This document shows positions 24,123 to 36,374 of a stretch of 64,000 nucleotides of DNA, one piece after another. The notes under the pieces were generated by a model. That model was not told the origin of the DNA. It searched no databases and saw only the letters and a program-made list of their open reading frames with translations. Source of the DNA: Allium sativum (lineage: Eukaryota; Streptophyta; Magnoliopsida; Asparagales; Amaryllidaceae). Every line of letters starts with the position of its first letter. The stretch's first letter is position 1. The position numbers and the translations under genes are program-made. The DNA is taken from contig CM060915.1 of assembly GCA_030737875.1 (NCBI GenBank), positions 630,170,786 to 630,234,785 of the forward strand. The letters are read 5' to 3'.

Positions 24123-24565
24123 AGCATCTAGGAGAAGAAGTTAAAGAGGTACCCCCAGAAGGTCCTGCTTGCAGGCCTTACCCTTGCTTCTTAGGGCAGT
24201 CCTTAGCCATGTGTCCAGCCTCACCGCAATAGAAGCAAGTAGCACTCATCTTCCTCTTCTTCTTTCTGCAGTCGTTCACCACATGTCCAACAATGCTACA
24301 GAAATAACATTTCCTTTTCTTACTATCTTGTTATTATTATTGCGGTCCTTTGTTCCGGGAGGTTAAGGTCTCCAGACATGCTGAAACAGAAAGGAAAAAT
24401 TCAAAACGAAGGATAGAGAGAGATAGATAGGGCACATGGCTTTGGGGGATTTTGTCTTTTTATAAATATAACACTTTTTCTTGAAAAATGCTTCTTTAAA
24501 CTTTCTTTTGAAAACAATTCCAAATTTTTTTATCTTATCTGGTAAACCTATGCTCTGATACCAAG

Positions 24566-27478
24566 TTAAACAACCCACCTCCGTCGAGGTCACTCACAAA
24601 GGGAATGCCTTAACTTTGGTGGAGGTTTATAAGTAAAAGCCACAGATAAACTCAAGACAGATATAAATACACATATTTTAAACAGTGGAAACCAAACAGA
24701 CTTTTATTTCATCAATACGTGTTCAAAACAAAACATTCCATAATTGTGTCGAAATACTTCCAATATTACAACCTCATTTCTGTCTTAATTATTAAAGAAG
24801 CATAAAACATAAAAAATTAGACAAAAATCCCTATAGTGATATCCAAAGCCATAATCCGAGCAAAAGAGATCCAAATCATACATCTACGGTCTTGAAGCTT
24901 GTAATGAGTCTGACTAAGCTGAGTTGTTTCCTCCCTATGGACCAGAGGGGGGGGGGGAACGAAAGAAAAGAAGACGAAAAGAAAATAGGGTCAGACATAA
25001 AGCTTGAGTAAATCTAGTAACTCTTCAGTATGTGAATAAGAAAAGGGCATGATAGATATATACTGAAAATAGGAAAGTGTCACAAGCTAAGGAAGAGTCG
25101 AATGTACTATCGCACCCATGCTATATCTCTGCATCTACTTGAGTTTATTCTAACTGGCACCCCATGGTGAGGGTGAAGTGATTCCCATTTCTATTTAAAG
25201 ATCGGCTCCTATCCGCGTTAACATGTGTCATACGGCCCCAAGAATTGTAGATACCTATGCTGGTCCCACCATGGGGTGTATCAAGACCCATGGTGGCGGC
25301 CCCGACACAAATTCTAGAAGGCATAGGTTGTACTATTGGTGTCCCCAGTGCCCTGGTTGTCTGCTTCGGAGTGTGCGCACGCCCGCACCCCGTTAGACCT
25401 ACACTGTGCACCCACCGCCGTCGTTTTGACCGCTTACAATCAGCCCAGTAATCATGCCCCATCCTGCCTAGTTTCAGGGTACCGTTGATACCTAACTTGG
25501 GTTACCACTGAAACGGGTCCCTCGTTACCAGGATTTTCTAGTCAAATACGTTAAGTGGTTAAGTGTCTATATTTACCTAACCCCACCCATCAATGTTGAA
25601 TTTGGTTAAGTGTTATAGTTGACTTAACCCTACCATCTGTCCTTAGCCTCTTAGGAGCACCTGACCACTCACATTAGACAGGTATTGCTACGGTGACTGG
25701 ATATGTTGGTCGGTTACGGGCAGGTTTACACCGTAGCTCAGTCTAACCTCGGGTCATTATTGGGCTCAATGCTTAACCAACCACATTGGATAGGTATTGT
25801 TGTGACTACTGGACAGCCGGGCGGGTCCGGGCAGGTTTACTCAATCTAACCTCGGGTTAAGCATATCGTGTTTTCTAAATTTACATATTTTATTACTTCT
25901 CAATTAATATGTAAATGTCATATCTTTTATTCTTGGGTATGTCAATTCATACCGCTTAAATGTCATTGTCATTGGCATGTGCCAAACATGCCAACATATA
26001 TGTTCATTTTTTACACCCAACGCTATTACCCCCGTTTATACGTTCGCAACGTTATAACAAATGTTGGGCTCGACACAATTCAGCCCAACTTTATAAGCGT
26101 GAGAAAAAGGGGAAATCAAGAACATGTAATATTTTACAACATATAAGGGTGTATGGCGCATGAACTTGCAGTTTAGCGATATTAACATAAATGATGGGTC
26201 ATTTGAACTTGCATTAAAATCAAAGTATAACTAAGTAGGTGACATATGAAATGGCATAGTTTAGGTTTATCCAAACTTGTGTTTAAGCATGTTTATCTTG
26301 GTATAATGTCAAACACAAAACTAGCATGTTGTATATTCACCAAAATGTCCAATTATAGCATCTAATCACATAGCCTATTTCAACATCAACTTGCATAGTT
26401 TATGAAACCCAAACGATACTTAACATAGATCCAATTATACTTGCAAATAAACATGAAAATGATATCATAGGTTTTGGGTCATGTAGGCATAAAAGATTTC
26501 AAATCTACAACATGTTTACATAAGCCTTAACTTAGACTTAGTGAATGTATATAGGCATAAACAAAAAGGGATCAATTTCTAGTTTTTGCCACAAACTTAC
26601 ATGTGCCATTGTTTTCATATACAATTGCTTAATAGGCTTGCATTAATCAATTTATGCCACAAACACCAATACACAAGTCATGATAGAACCATTACAATAC
26701 ACAAAATTTATACAATACAATAACATAATTCTATTTTCATTTACATCGAATCACATCACAATTTTTATTCATATTCTGAAAGGTCACTATACTTACAAAG
26801 AATGCAGAATCTTGAATTCTGGATTCTGAATTCTGAAATTGAGATGCGCTCCTTTGGGTAGACTAACGTTGCGTTGATTTATTTGATTTAACTTTTATCT
26901 TCTTCTTAATTTGATTCGTCTCTAGGCTTTATAAGCGTGAGCCGTCAGATGAAGACAGGAGGAATCTAGGCCATACAATTTTCAAAGAGCCAATCAAGAG
27001 GTGACACATCAACCCTAGTGACACACAGGGCCACAGAAATTCGAGCCAGAGCCAGACCTAGCCAGCCAGGTCAACCAGGCAGGTCGACTGGCAGGTCGAC
27101 ACCCAGGTCGACACTATGGTCGACCTGCGGTGGCCAGGTCAACACTGTGGTCGACCTGGGGAGGCCAGGTCGACACTGTGGTCGACCCTATGGTCGACCT
27201 GGTCTCTGGGCGGGAATTTTCCCGCCCAACCCAGTTTGAACCTGAAATTCGAATTTTGAATTTTAAACTGAGCTATTTGAATTTAAATTTTATTCTAAAA
27301 CTTCCGAAGGCCATAACTCCTTCATATGGAGTCCATTTCGCGCAAACTCGGACTCTATCTCAAGCAGAATTCCGAGTTGAACGCAATGGCTTAACCCATT
27401 TCCCTTAATTCTTTCATTTAGAATTAATTATACTTTAATTTGTGAAACTTAACGTTATAGAATTCATGGGGTGTTACA
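24566..27478 (-). repeat. LTR3, the 5' LTR of the compound gypsy element (promoter segment deleted)
   Basis: It begins TTAAACAACCCACC (the first dinucleotide TG has become TT) and ends GGGGTGTTACA, 2,913 bp, abutting the ATTAT duplication. Relative to LTR1 it lacks about 120 bp around 26927-26941. The missing part includes the TATA box and putative start region, and a 15-nt filler joins the ends. Its primer-binding side is intact (24552-24563). Transcription of the compound element from this LTR is unlikely. Confidence 0.92.
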
Positions 27479-27483
27479 ATTAT

Positions 27484-28229
27484 CATAAGGTATATCTCTT
27501 AGAGCGACATATATGGATGCTCCCTTTCTTGATCAGAGAAAATTACAAGCATTAAACAACTTTTCCATTCCATACATCCAAATTGAAATAACACAACGAA
27601 AAGAAACTCTATTCTCCTTCACATCTTTAGAAGTACTTGTTCATCAAGAAAAACCTGAAAAACCTTACCTCACAATCTACTCAAATGAGTATCCACGAGT
27701 TTAATGGGAAAACAAAATCTTTGGGTCAGGCAACAGTCTATGAATAATAACTACAATCACGAAACCTGTGGACATATAGTACGACCGTGACGCTTAGAGG
27801 AAAGAGTTTCTCTTTCACTAGTGCCCTAATAATTTAGTAACCATTCCTATCTCTTGCACTCACAATGGTTAGAAACAATAAATAATACTAATATGCAATC
27901 ATGCATCACAATGTGAATTTTCATCTCGTTGTCCTTACTATATGTCTTAACAGTTTATGATTACCTCTTATACAAACAAAATTACATATTTGTTCACAAG
28001 GTACTTACTTGTTTAAGAAATTAAGATTATATATTCCATTTTACAAAGGATTTACCATCCCCTGCCATCAAATTAACTGCCCTGTTGGTTTTTCAAAATT
28101 CAAAACATGGATTAACCATCCATTGGATGTGAGTTATCTACCACACACACCCCAAAGTTTTATCTATAGTATGACCATGAATCTTTCGCATATGTAGATT
28201 AACATCACATACATGACATAGCTTTAAGA
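27484..28229. other. Unassigned flank between two insertions
   Basis: No recognised gene. It is continuous with 9597 on the left once the compound element is removed, and with 33088 on the right once element B is removed. A 63-codon open frame at 27513-27704 reads like plausible protein but I cannot identify it. The remainder has stops in all frames. Confidence 0.5.
27513..27704 (+). pseudogene. Unidentified 63-aa open frame
   Basis: The product begins MDAPFLDQRK and has a mixed, protein-like composition (SIPYIQIEI, VLVHQEKPEK) rather than the low-complexity composition of most short frames here. No motif, signal peptide or membrane segment is visible. It may be the tail of a decayed ORF whose upstream part lies left of the compound insertion (before 9593), but the frame does not clearly continue there. 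It could equally be chance. Confidence 0.2.
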
Positions 28230-30138
28230 TGCGACGACCCCAAAACCCCATACTGACGGTGTCAAGGGTAATCTTTGGAATATAACACATAAACAGATAA
28301 GAGCAGAACAGAAATAAATAAATAAACCAGATAATGTACAAATAATACACTGGATAAACATCATCATCAGAGTTACACAGTATACAGGATCATACTTAGT
28401 ACAAATACAGTTCAACTATACATAAATTTCTATAGCGGAAAACAAACATAATATGTACAATAGGAGCTGAACAGCATAAAAAGAGATAAATGATAGAATC
28501 CATCTTCAGCTCCAGATATCCAGAAAGAGCCTGCTAAAACCTGAATACAAGGCTTCCCATGTAGAAAAAGGGGCACCCGAGTTTGCAAGTGAAACAAACT
28601 ACGAGTCAGTCATGGGATGGTATGAGAAATCTACCTAACACATTATATAATTTGGCTAATCACAGGACCACACCACTTTTGGGAACGGGTTCACTCCATT
28701 GGATTGCCAGTGCTTTACAACAAGTAAATCTTTTAAACATCGCAATGCTTTTTATAAAAATGAAGCCATTATAAGACTCAGTTCCCATCACACAATGCAA
28801 CGCAAACCAGAGGATAGAGTTTTACCTTATAATGACCAATATATGCTTGATACGAATAAAAATAATAATTTGATATTATTACTAGTGTTTATAGGTTTCA
28901 AAACAATTTCAATCATAACTATCAATCATAGACGGCATGGGTACCATATATCATGTCGCCATATATATATACACAATCAAAACCGCATGGTGTCGTATTT
29001 GGAAATTGGATTTCCGTCATGAACCAAGGCAAAAGATAGTCCTTACCGACTTTGAGACTCTCTAGCCCGAGCCTCAGGACCCAGACACATGTGAGCCCTT
29101 GGATCGTCAGGGTCGGTCCACCGATGTGGATTAAAATGCCTGAACACTGCGTTTCCCCATCCTTTGGGGGCGTAAATGAGCTAACGAATGACTCCATCGA
29201 TCCCGGATCGACCGATATAACCGAAGCGCCTCGCAATAGCAACAACCACATAGGTGAAAATAATATAAATGTCAGCCAGTTTAAGCACTGACACCACCTC
29301 TATCTAGAAGAAACACATGTCCTCCCTGATGTCCTCTCCTGTTTCTGGTTCATACCGGGGTGTGAGGCTCGCGAATCAACGTTATACACAAAGCTATGCC
29401 ACACAGGCGGTGCTTTGATCATCAACCACAAGACTTTGCTTTTCAACAGAAGCCTTGATCACTGCATCTTAGCATGCCACACAGGCAATTCACACCATGC
29501 AACTGATGCCACCAATCACACAGAATGAATTCCAATGTCAGACACACAGTCCATTTACAAGTCCGTTCTGGGTCTGAACGAAACCAAAGGCACTATATAC
29601 CTCGCATACGCATTGATCTCCACGTACGTCTGGACAATCACCACTCATTATCCATATTTCGGGATGCCTCCCAATCAGGACATCAGTTATCATCCAACCG
29701 AGGTGAAGATCTCTGGTCTTCAACCACCGTCTTCATCATCGACTTCTTATCGTCGATTCAGTTATTCAGAATGGGATAAACCCGGTCTTTCTGTGCAACT
29801 CGTGTATATAATAAACAAGTGCTACACAAACACAACATACGCCTCATTCCAATTCATCGTTCACTAACCGTAAATTTGTAAGAGAATGATTTCCCAAGTA
29901 TTAACCCCGAAGGCCGAAACCAACATCAGATCAAAACCCAGGAAACCATCTGACTTAGCTAATCTTTAGTTAGTTTATAAATTTCACATTCACCATCAAA
30001 TATTCAATAAACTGGGTAAATTCGGTTAATTTCCATTCCATATCATTTATAATATTTTATAACGATTTAACGCTATTTTTATTTATTTAAAAATAGCAAA
30101 TTTATTCAAACGACGCTTCAGGCCATAACGCGGCCGTG

Positions 30139-30626
30139 GCGCTGTTTTTCTTCAGATTTGATTTACACGTATCTGAAAATCTAATCGTTGGATCTTCACA
30201 AATTTTATATCATTAGAAAGATCTTTTCAAAACGAATCCAAGGTTCCAGTTTTGGGAAAATCCGACGGTCGGATCTTCCGGTACACTCGTTTGAAGTTTC
30301 GATTTCAAAATACGAACTGCAGTGTCGTTATTCGATTTAATTTAATTATATTTATATATATATATAAATATAATCGATTCTAGCGCTGTTTTTCTTCAGA
30401 TTTGAATTAAACATTCCAGACAATCCAATGGTTGGATCTTCACAAAGTGGGTGTCGTTGGAAAGATATTTCCAAGGCGAACCCAATGGTTTCGGTTTCGG
30501 GAAAATCCGATGGTCGGGTCTCCCGCACTAATCGTTTGAAATCATGGTTTCAAAACACGAACTGCGGCTTCGTTATTCGATTTATTTTGATTATATTTAT
30601 ATATATATATAAATATAATCTATTCT
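30139..30626. repeat. Tandem duplication of a 244-bp block in element B
   Basis: Two imperfect copies start with GCGCTGTTTTTCTTCAGATTTG at 30139 and 30383 and end with a TATATATATATAAATATAAT palindrome. Each contains AAAATCCGAYGGTCGG. Elements A (about 3600-3870) and C (about 61790-62065) have a single copy. Confidence 0.8.
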
Positions 30627-30714
30627 TCGATTTCAAAACCATATTCTTTTCATACATTTGATAAAAGTGATATTTTTATCCAATAGACATTTATTTCGAC
30701 ACTTCACTATTTTT

Positions 30715-30990
30715 AACAATTCATGTATATAATAAAAATGTGATTTTTATTGTAAAAAAATTTATTTCAAAACAAGACTATTTTATATAGTTCATATAGA
30801 TGATAAAAATATGATTTTTATTATAAAACAATTTATTTCAAAGCACGATTATTTTATATAGTTCATATAGATGATAAAAATATGATTTTTATTATAAAAC
30901 AATTTATTTCAAAACATGACTTTTTTATATAGTTCATATAGATGATAAAAATATGATTTTTATTATAAAACAATTTATTTCAAAACATGA
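30715..30990. repeat. 71-bp tandem repeat, between three and four units
   Basis: Units start TTTTATATAGTTCATATAGA and contain GATAAAAATATGATTTTTAT. Consecutive starts at 30781 and 30852 give the period. Confidence 0.8.
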
Positions 30991-31100
30991 ATGTCGTTCA
31001 ACACATGAATTTCTATTCAACACATGAATTCCTATTCAACACATGAATTTCAATTCAACACACGAATATAGTTTCAACACATGAATATAATTCTAACACA
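30991..31100. repeat. 20-bp repeat, CACATGAATTTCTATTCAA
   Basis: About five degenerate units follow the 71-bp array. The TTCAACACATGAA phrase is shared with the 98-bp repeats of elements A and C. Confidence 0.7.
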
Positions 31101-33087
31101 TAAATATTATTGAAAATTTCGGCAACATAACGGCAGTGTAGTTAAAACCGGGACCGTCCCTAGTACGGCTCCTCGCTCTGCCTTAAAGCCTCATAGCTTT
31201 TGACAATGGGGATTTCATGCATCTAGTTCGCACGCAGGTGGCATGTTTATTTTTTGTTCTTTTCCACAAACTAATCCTATGTGGTTTCAACCAAATAATT
31301 CTCAACCACAAACGGGTATTTTTCAACCACAATCAATCAATTTCAACCACAAACAATTCTAATCAACCATTCGCTATCAACCAATTTTCACACCAATCAC
31401 AACGAATAAATATCGTCCATGGTTTTTGGACGAGGAGCGTGTATATATATATTTATATAAGTATATTTCACTTCCATTTCAACAAATATATAAATTTTAA
31501 CAACGCATATATAACTTATACATCGAACGTACAACTTATACAACGCTTATACATGAGGTGTACAACGCTTATATAACTTATACATCGACTATATAATTTA
31601 TACATCATCGTTTTCCATATCGTTTATAATTTAGAAATCTCACATTGGGTTCCACTCCAACAAAAATAGCAGATGGCTCAAAAAAATATGCGGTCTCTTC
31701 TAGAATGTAGAAGACGTCCACATGAGTCCACTGTCTCTTATTTCACTGGATTTCGATCACAAATGAAAAAGATAAGATTATTAGAAGTTTGCAACGCTTT
31801 AGAGTGTTAAAATCAGTTTGAAATTAACAAAGTCGTACCTCAACTGAAAGGTTCGAAACTAGGTTTCGATTTTACTCAAAATCCATGAAGCTTGAAGAGG
31901 ATCGGGCTATGCAGTTTCGAAGGGGGAGGAGTGGTGCTCAGGTGCCGGGGGGAGTTGGCCAGTTCGACGGTCGTAGGAGGGTACGGCGGCTCTTCGAAGG
32001 CGCTGACTTTAGGGCGTCGGATCTCCTCCTACAGGCGACGATAGGTGGCGCTCCGGCTATGGATGTGGAGAGGAGACCGAGCTCTTCAAAATCCTCAACT
32101 GGGTCGAGGTATGAAGATGGACGGAGTGGTCGAAAATCGGCTGGGAAGGTTTGAACAACTTTCATCGTTTATCGCGATGTCGGGGAGAGAGATTTTTTAT
32201 TAATAAAATTTTGATTGGCCGGGAGCTATTTAAAGTTTTAAAAGAGGTTTTTCTAACACGACCTCCAATCCAAACCCAACGACTGTCGCCTCTAGCTAAA
32301 TACCCCCATTCCGAACACAGTGGGATATGTTTCGTAGGCCCATTCGACTGTTTGAGTCAGTTTCTCTTCAAATTAAAATATAAAACATTCAATATTTGAT
32401 TTGAACGTACATTTCAATTTGCCAGGGCCGCATGTTGATTCTAAAAATTCCCGAAAAATAAATCTAGCTATGTTTTGATGATACGGTCCCAACAAAACTA
32501 GTTTCGTCGAATTCTGAGACCGTTTGAAAAATGGCCCTTTTTTGGTTAATCCAATTTAATAGAAGTCGACCGAAAACATTTTCCTTTGCCACGCTCAGAT
32601 ACTAGCTTCAAAAATTATGAAATTTGAAACCTAGAAATAATTTGACATCCCGGATCCAACAAAAGTGGTTTCATCGAATTCTGACGTCATTTGCAAAATG
32701 GCCATTTTCACGGGCTATATAAACTCTATAGCGACCTTTCTGAAAATTCATTTGGCCATAACTTTTGCTTCCCGCTACGAAACTTTGATTTTTCAGATTT
32801 GTTAGAAAGATATTCACTAACAGATTTAAATATTTTTGGTTTCGCTAAAATCTGGTTTGTTTTGCACCCGGTACAGTCTGTCAAATTTTGAATTCAAATT
32901 TTGAAACTACCGCGCTATTTTAGGCCTTGTTTATAATTAAAATTAATTATATTTTTTTCAAACATCGATTCAAACTTACTTTTCGTCGTTATTATTTAAA
33001 ATACTTATTTTAAATATTTAAAATCCACCAAAATAACCAATTTAAAATTTTCAAACTGGTTTAGATTTTCCCGGTTGTTACGTAGGA

Positions 33088-33280
33088 TGTCTATGAACCT
33101 TAAAATTCATATTTAACCTCATTCCCCAAGAATATTCAAGTCCATTGGAATCCCCAATTTATATATGATTATTTGATTTCCATTAGTGTCCCCAATATGT
33201 GTTAATCATGTGTAAACCTTAACATAAAACAGCGGTATATCCATTTAAAACTTAGCAAATAATGATATGGTTATCTAACA
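33088..33280. other. Short unassigned flank left of the copia element
   Basis: AT-rich, no gene seen. The left edge of the copia LTR could lie within or just after this stretch. Confidence 0.4.
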
Positions 33281-33524
33281 TGTTATGCGAGACGTATAAC
33301 GTATTTGACGTATATAGTTAGATTAGTTATGTTGGGCTTCATTATGTATTGAATCATATTATATCATTTTGCCACGAGTGTAGGCCCAACCATGCGGGTT
33401 AAGCCCAATTGTTTTTAAATGTATTCCCTCTCACTTTCACAACCCTAATGAAATATTAAAAAGAGAATAAAGAATGGCGTCCGCTGTATATTCTTTTACA
33501 TAAATAAAGAATTCTCTGATTACA
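33281..33524 (+). repeat. Probable 5' LTR of the copia element
   Basis: The right end (CTGATTACA) is fixed by the primer-binding site that follows. The left end is uncertain: TGTTATGCGAGACG at 33281 is the best TG start, and TGTTGGGCTTC near 33328 is an alternative. No second LTR is available for comparison. Confidence 0.5.
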
Positions 33525-33537
33525 TTATATCAAAGCA
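33525..33537 (+). other. Degenerate copia primer-binding site
   Basis: TTATATCAAAGCA matches the initiator tRNA-Met complement TGGTATCAGAGCA at 10 of 13 positions and directly follows the LTR end. Confidence 0.6.
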
Positions 33538-33623
33538 TCGATTAAATTCTCAGTGACTGGTGAATCTCGATTACAGTGGTCAATCTACAAGGAGTCCTAA
33601 TTTTCAAAATTAATTTGTGAAGA

Positions 33624-34488
33624 ATGGAAGATCAAAAAAGGATCAATGTGTTGTCAGTGATGCAAAAAATTACGGATAGGAAATTGAATGGCACGAACTA
33701 CTACGATTGGAGTAAAACCATTCGTTTATACATCAGGAGTGTTGATAAAGTCGATTATCCAATTAGTAAGCCTCCTGCGTCAGATTCAGAAGTGAAGGAA
33801 GATCAAAACTGGCTTCGAGAGGATGCTGGGTTGTTTCTGTAAATTAGAAATTCGGTTGAAAACGAAGTGATTGGGCTGATTAATCACTATGGGACAGTGA
33901 AGGAATTGATGGAGTACTTAGAGTTTTTATATTCAGGAAAGGGAAATTTGACTCATATGTACGATATGTGTCAGAAATTTTATCGAGCAGAAAAGAAGGA
34001 TTTAAGTTTAATGAACTATTTCATGAAATTTAAGAAAACTTATGAGGAATTTAATATGTTATTGCCAATGAGTACTGATATGAAGATTCAGTAAAGGCAG
34101 CGAGAATAGATGACCATAATGAGTTTTTTGGATGGATTGCCACATGAATTTGATTGTGTACGAGCTCAAATCCTTGCAACTCCAGATATAACTAGCTTAC
34201 ATGAAGTTTATAGCCGTTTTCTCAGATCTGAAGGATCAAATTGTGGAAGCATTAATATGAATGCAACGAGTGGTGCATTTGTTGGAAACATGGGGAGTTT
34301 CCAGTCTGAAAACCAATCGGATATGGCGAGCACAAATTTAAGTCAACCTGCTCAGCAATGGAGATCAACAAGGCCATTGAATAATCAAGGATGGAGACCA
34401 TCACTACAGCAAGGAGGTAGAAATCAGAGACCATTCTAGAGGTCACCGCTGAACCAACACAAATTATGCACCTATTGTAAACTCACTG
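33624..34488 (+). pseudogene. Copia gag, 5' part
   Basis: The frame starts MEDQKRINVL and continues NGTNYYDWSKTIRLYI, the copia Gag polypeptide signature. It is followed by MYDMCQKFYRAEKKDLSLMN and FLDGLPHEFDCVRAQIL, characteristic of the same family. Four in-frame stops interrupt one constant frame (33840, 34092, 34107, 34437). The frame enters the zinc knuckle (CTYCKLTG) exactly where the gypsy element is inserted and resumes at 45646 with HVISEC, so the knuckle CX2CX4HX4C is split after its Gly codon's first base. Confidence 0.85.
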
Positions 34489-36323
34489 TGTAACACTTCG
34501 TGAATTCTATAACATTAATCTTCACAAATTAAAATGTAATTAATTCTAAATGAAATAATTAAGGGAAATGGGTTACGTCATTGCGTTCGTCTCGGAATTC
34601 TGCTTGAGATAGATCCGATTTTGCGCGAATCGGACTCCGTATGAAGGAGTTATGACCTTTGGAAGTTTCAGAATAAAATTTAAAATTCAAACAGCTCAGT
34701 TTCAAATTTGAAATTCGAAAAACAAGTTTAAACTGGGCTGGGCGGGAAAATTCCCGCCCAGAGACCAGGTCGACCATAGGGTCGACCATGGTGTCGACCT
34801 GGCCACCCCAGGTCGACCAAAGTGTCGACCTAGGTGTCGACCTGCCAATCGACCAACCTAGTCGACCTAGCTGGCTGGGTCTGGCTCTGGCTCGAATTTC
34901 TGTGGCTCGGTGTGTCACTAGGGCTGACATGTCACCTCTTGATTGGCTCTTTGAACTTTGTATGGTATAGATTCCTCCTGTCTTCATCTGACGACTCAAA
35001 ACAATTTAGAAATCAATAAATACACCCTAAGTCTCAACTGAAAATTCACACAAAAAAAATAAGATGGGAGTCGTCATGCTGCGAGGAAGGAATTGAGCAT
35101 AGCCGTCAAGAGAGAGAAGCTTAGAGACGAATCAAATTAAGAAGAAGAAAAACTAAAGCTTAATCAAATTAATCAACGCAACGTTAATTTACCCAAAGGA
35201 GCGTATCTCAATTTCAGAATTAAGAATCCAGAATTCAAGATTTCTGCATTCATTGGTAGTATAGTGACCTTTCAGAATATGAAAAAAAACTGTGACGTGA
35301 TTCGATGTAAATGAAAATAGAATTGTGTTATTGTATTAATTCTGTGTATTGTAATAATTCTGTCATGACTTGTGTATTGAAATTTGTGGCATAAATTGAT
35401 TTAATGCAAGCCTATTCGACATTTATATATGAAAGTAATAGCAATAACAAATTGTGGCAAAAACTAGAAATTGATCCCTTTATGTTTATGTCGATGGCAT
35501 GGACTATATACATTCCCTTAGTCTAAGTTTGAATTTATGTAAACATGTTATGGATTTGAGACCTTTTATGCCAGCATGATCCAAAACCTATGAACACATT
35601 CTTATATTTATTTGCAAGTATAATTGGATCTGTATTAAGTATCGTTTGGGTTTCACAAACTATGCAAGTTCATGTTGAAATAGGCTATATGATTAGATGT
35701 TAAAATTGGACATTTTGGTGAATATACAACATGCTAGTTTTGTGGTTGACATTATGCCAAGTTAAACATGTTTAACCACAAGTTTGTATAAGCCTAAACT
35801 ATGCCATTTCATATGTCACCTACTTAGTTATACTTTGATTTGAATGCAAGTTCACATAACCCATAATTTATGTTGAATCGCTAAATTGCAAGTTCATGCG
35901 CCACACACCTTTATGTGAAATATTACATGTTCTTGGTTTCCCCTTTTTCTCACGTTATAAAGCTGGGTTGAATTGTGTCAAGCCCAACACTTGTTATAAT
36001 GTTGTGAACGTACAAACGGAGGTAATAACGTTGGGTGTAAAACATTAAAAATATAAGTTGGCATGGTTGGCACATGCCAATGGTAATGACATTCTAGCGG
36101 TATGAATTGTTATACCCAAGAATAAAGAACATGTAATTTACATATATAATTGAGAAGTAATAAAATATGTAAAATTAGAAAACACGATATGCTTAACCCG
36201 AGGTTGGTTTGAGTCGTGATGTAAACCTGCCTGGACCCGCCTGGCTGTCCAGTAGTTACAACAATACCTATCCAATGTGGGTGGTTAAGCATTGAGCCCA
36301 ATAAGGACCTGAGGTTAGACTGA

Positions 36324-36374
36324 GCTACGGTGTAAACCTGCTTGGAACCGACCGGCACATCCAGTAACCGTAGC
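36324..36374 (+). other. Stem-loop module 1 in the 5' LTR of the nested gypsy
   Basis: GCTACGGT (36324-36331) and ACCGTAGC (36367-36374) form a perfect 8-bp stem. The loop reads GTAAACCTGCTTGGAACCG then ACCGGCACATCCAGTA. Confidence 0.75.

Larger units (their letters stand above)
20698..24379 (-). pseudogene. Gag-less chromovirus polyprotein remnant, internal copy 2
   Basis: Near-identical to internal copy 1, with the same MSGDLNLPE start (24379), gag deletion, TGA, TAG and two one-base deletions. It lacks the extra C of copy 1, so the RT N-terminus is in frame (249 aa open at 22805-23554). By eye the two internals differ at only a handful of positions in 4.4 kb, fewer than separate LTR1 from LTR3. 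Confidence 0.92.
9598..27478 (-). mobile_element. Compound Ty3/gypsy chromovirus: LTR-internal-LTR-internal-LTR
   Basis: One 17.9 kb unit is bounded by the 5-bp duplication ATTAT at 9593-9597 and 27479-27483. Inside are three LTRs (9598-12667, 17101-20133, 24566-27478) and two internal regions (12668-17100, 20134-24565). The internals are almost identical and share the same gag deletion, nonsense codons and frameshifts. There is no target duplication around the middle LTR, so these are not two adjacent insertions. The element is non-autonomous: Gag is missing and Pol is broken. It belongs to the same family as the plus-strand copy at 34489-45640, which keeps Gag. Confidence 0.92.
28230..33082 (-). 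mobile_element. Long LTR-like element B
   Basis: It begins TGCGACGACCCC and ends CGGTTGTTACG, 4.85 kb, flanked by TAAGA (28225-28229) and TAGGA (33083-33087), a target duplication with one mismatch. It is related to element A along its length: the block following GGGGCACCC, the block with AACACAACATACGCCTCATT, the AATCCGACGGTCGGATCT block, and the right end with TTTTCAAACTGG before the terminus. No coding region, primer-binding site or second LTR is visible. Its divergence from A and the degraded terminus and duplication suggest greater age. Confidence 0.7.

Noticed and set aside
9598..27478. Two independent gypsy insertions side by side
   Set aside because: There are three LTRs, not four, no target duplication inside, the same lesions in both internals, and a recombinant middle LTR.
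30428..30661. A 77-codon frame in element B
   Set aside because: It overlaps the 244-bp tandem duplication and AT palindrome; no equivalent frame is kept in A or C.
31885..32154. An 89-codon frame in the G-rich part of element B
   Set aside because: Composition is driven by GC-rich simple sequence. The matching segment of element A (6180-6440) has no corresponding frame.
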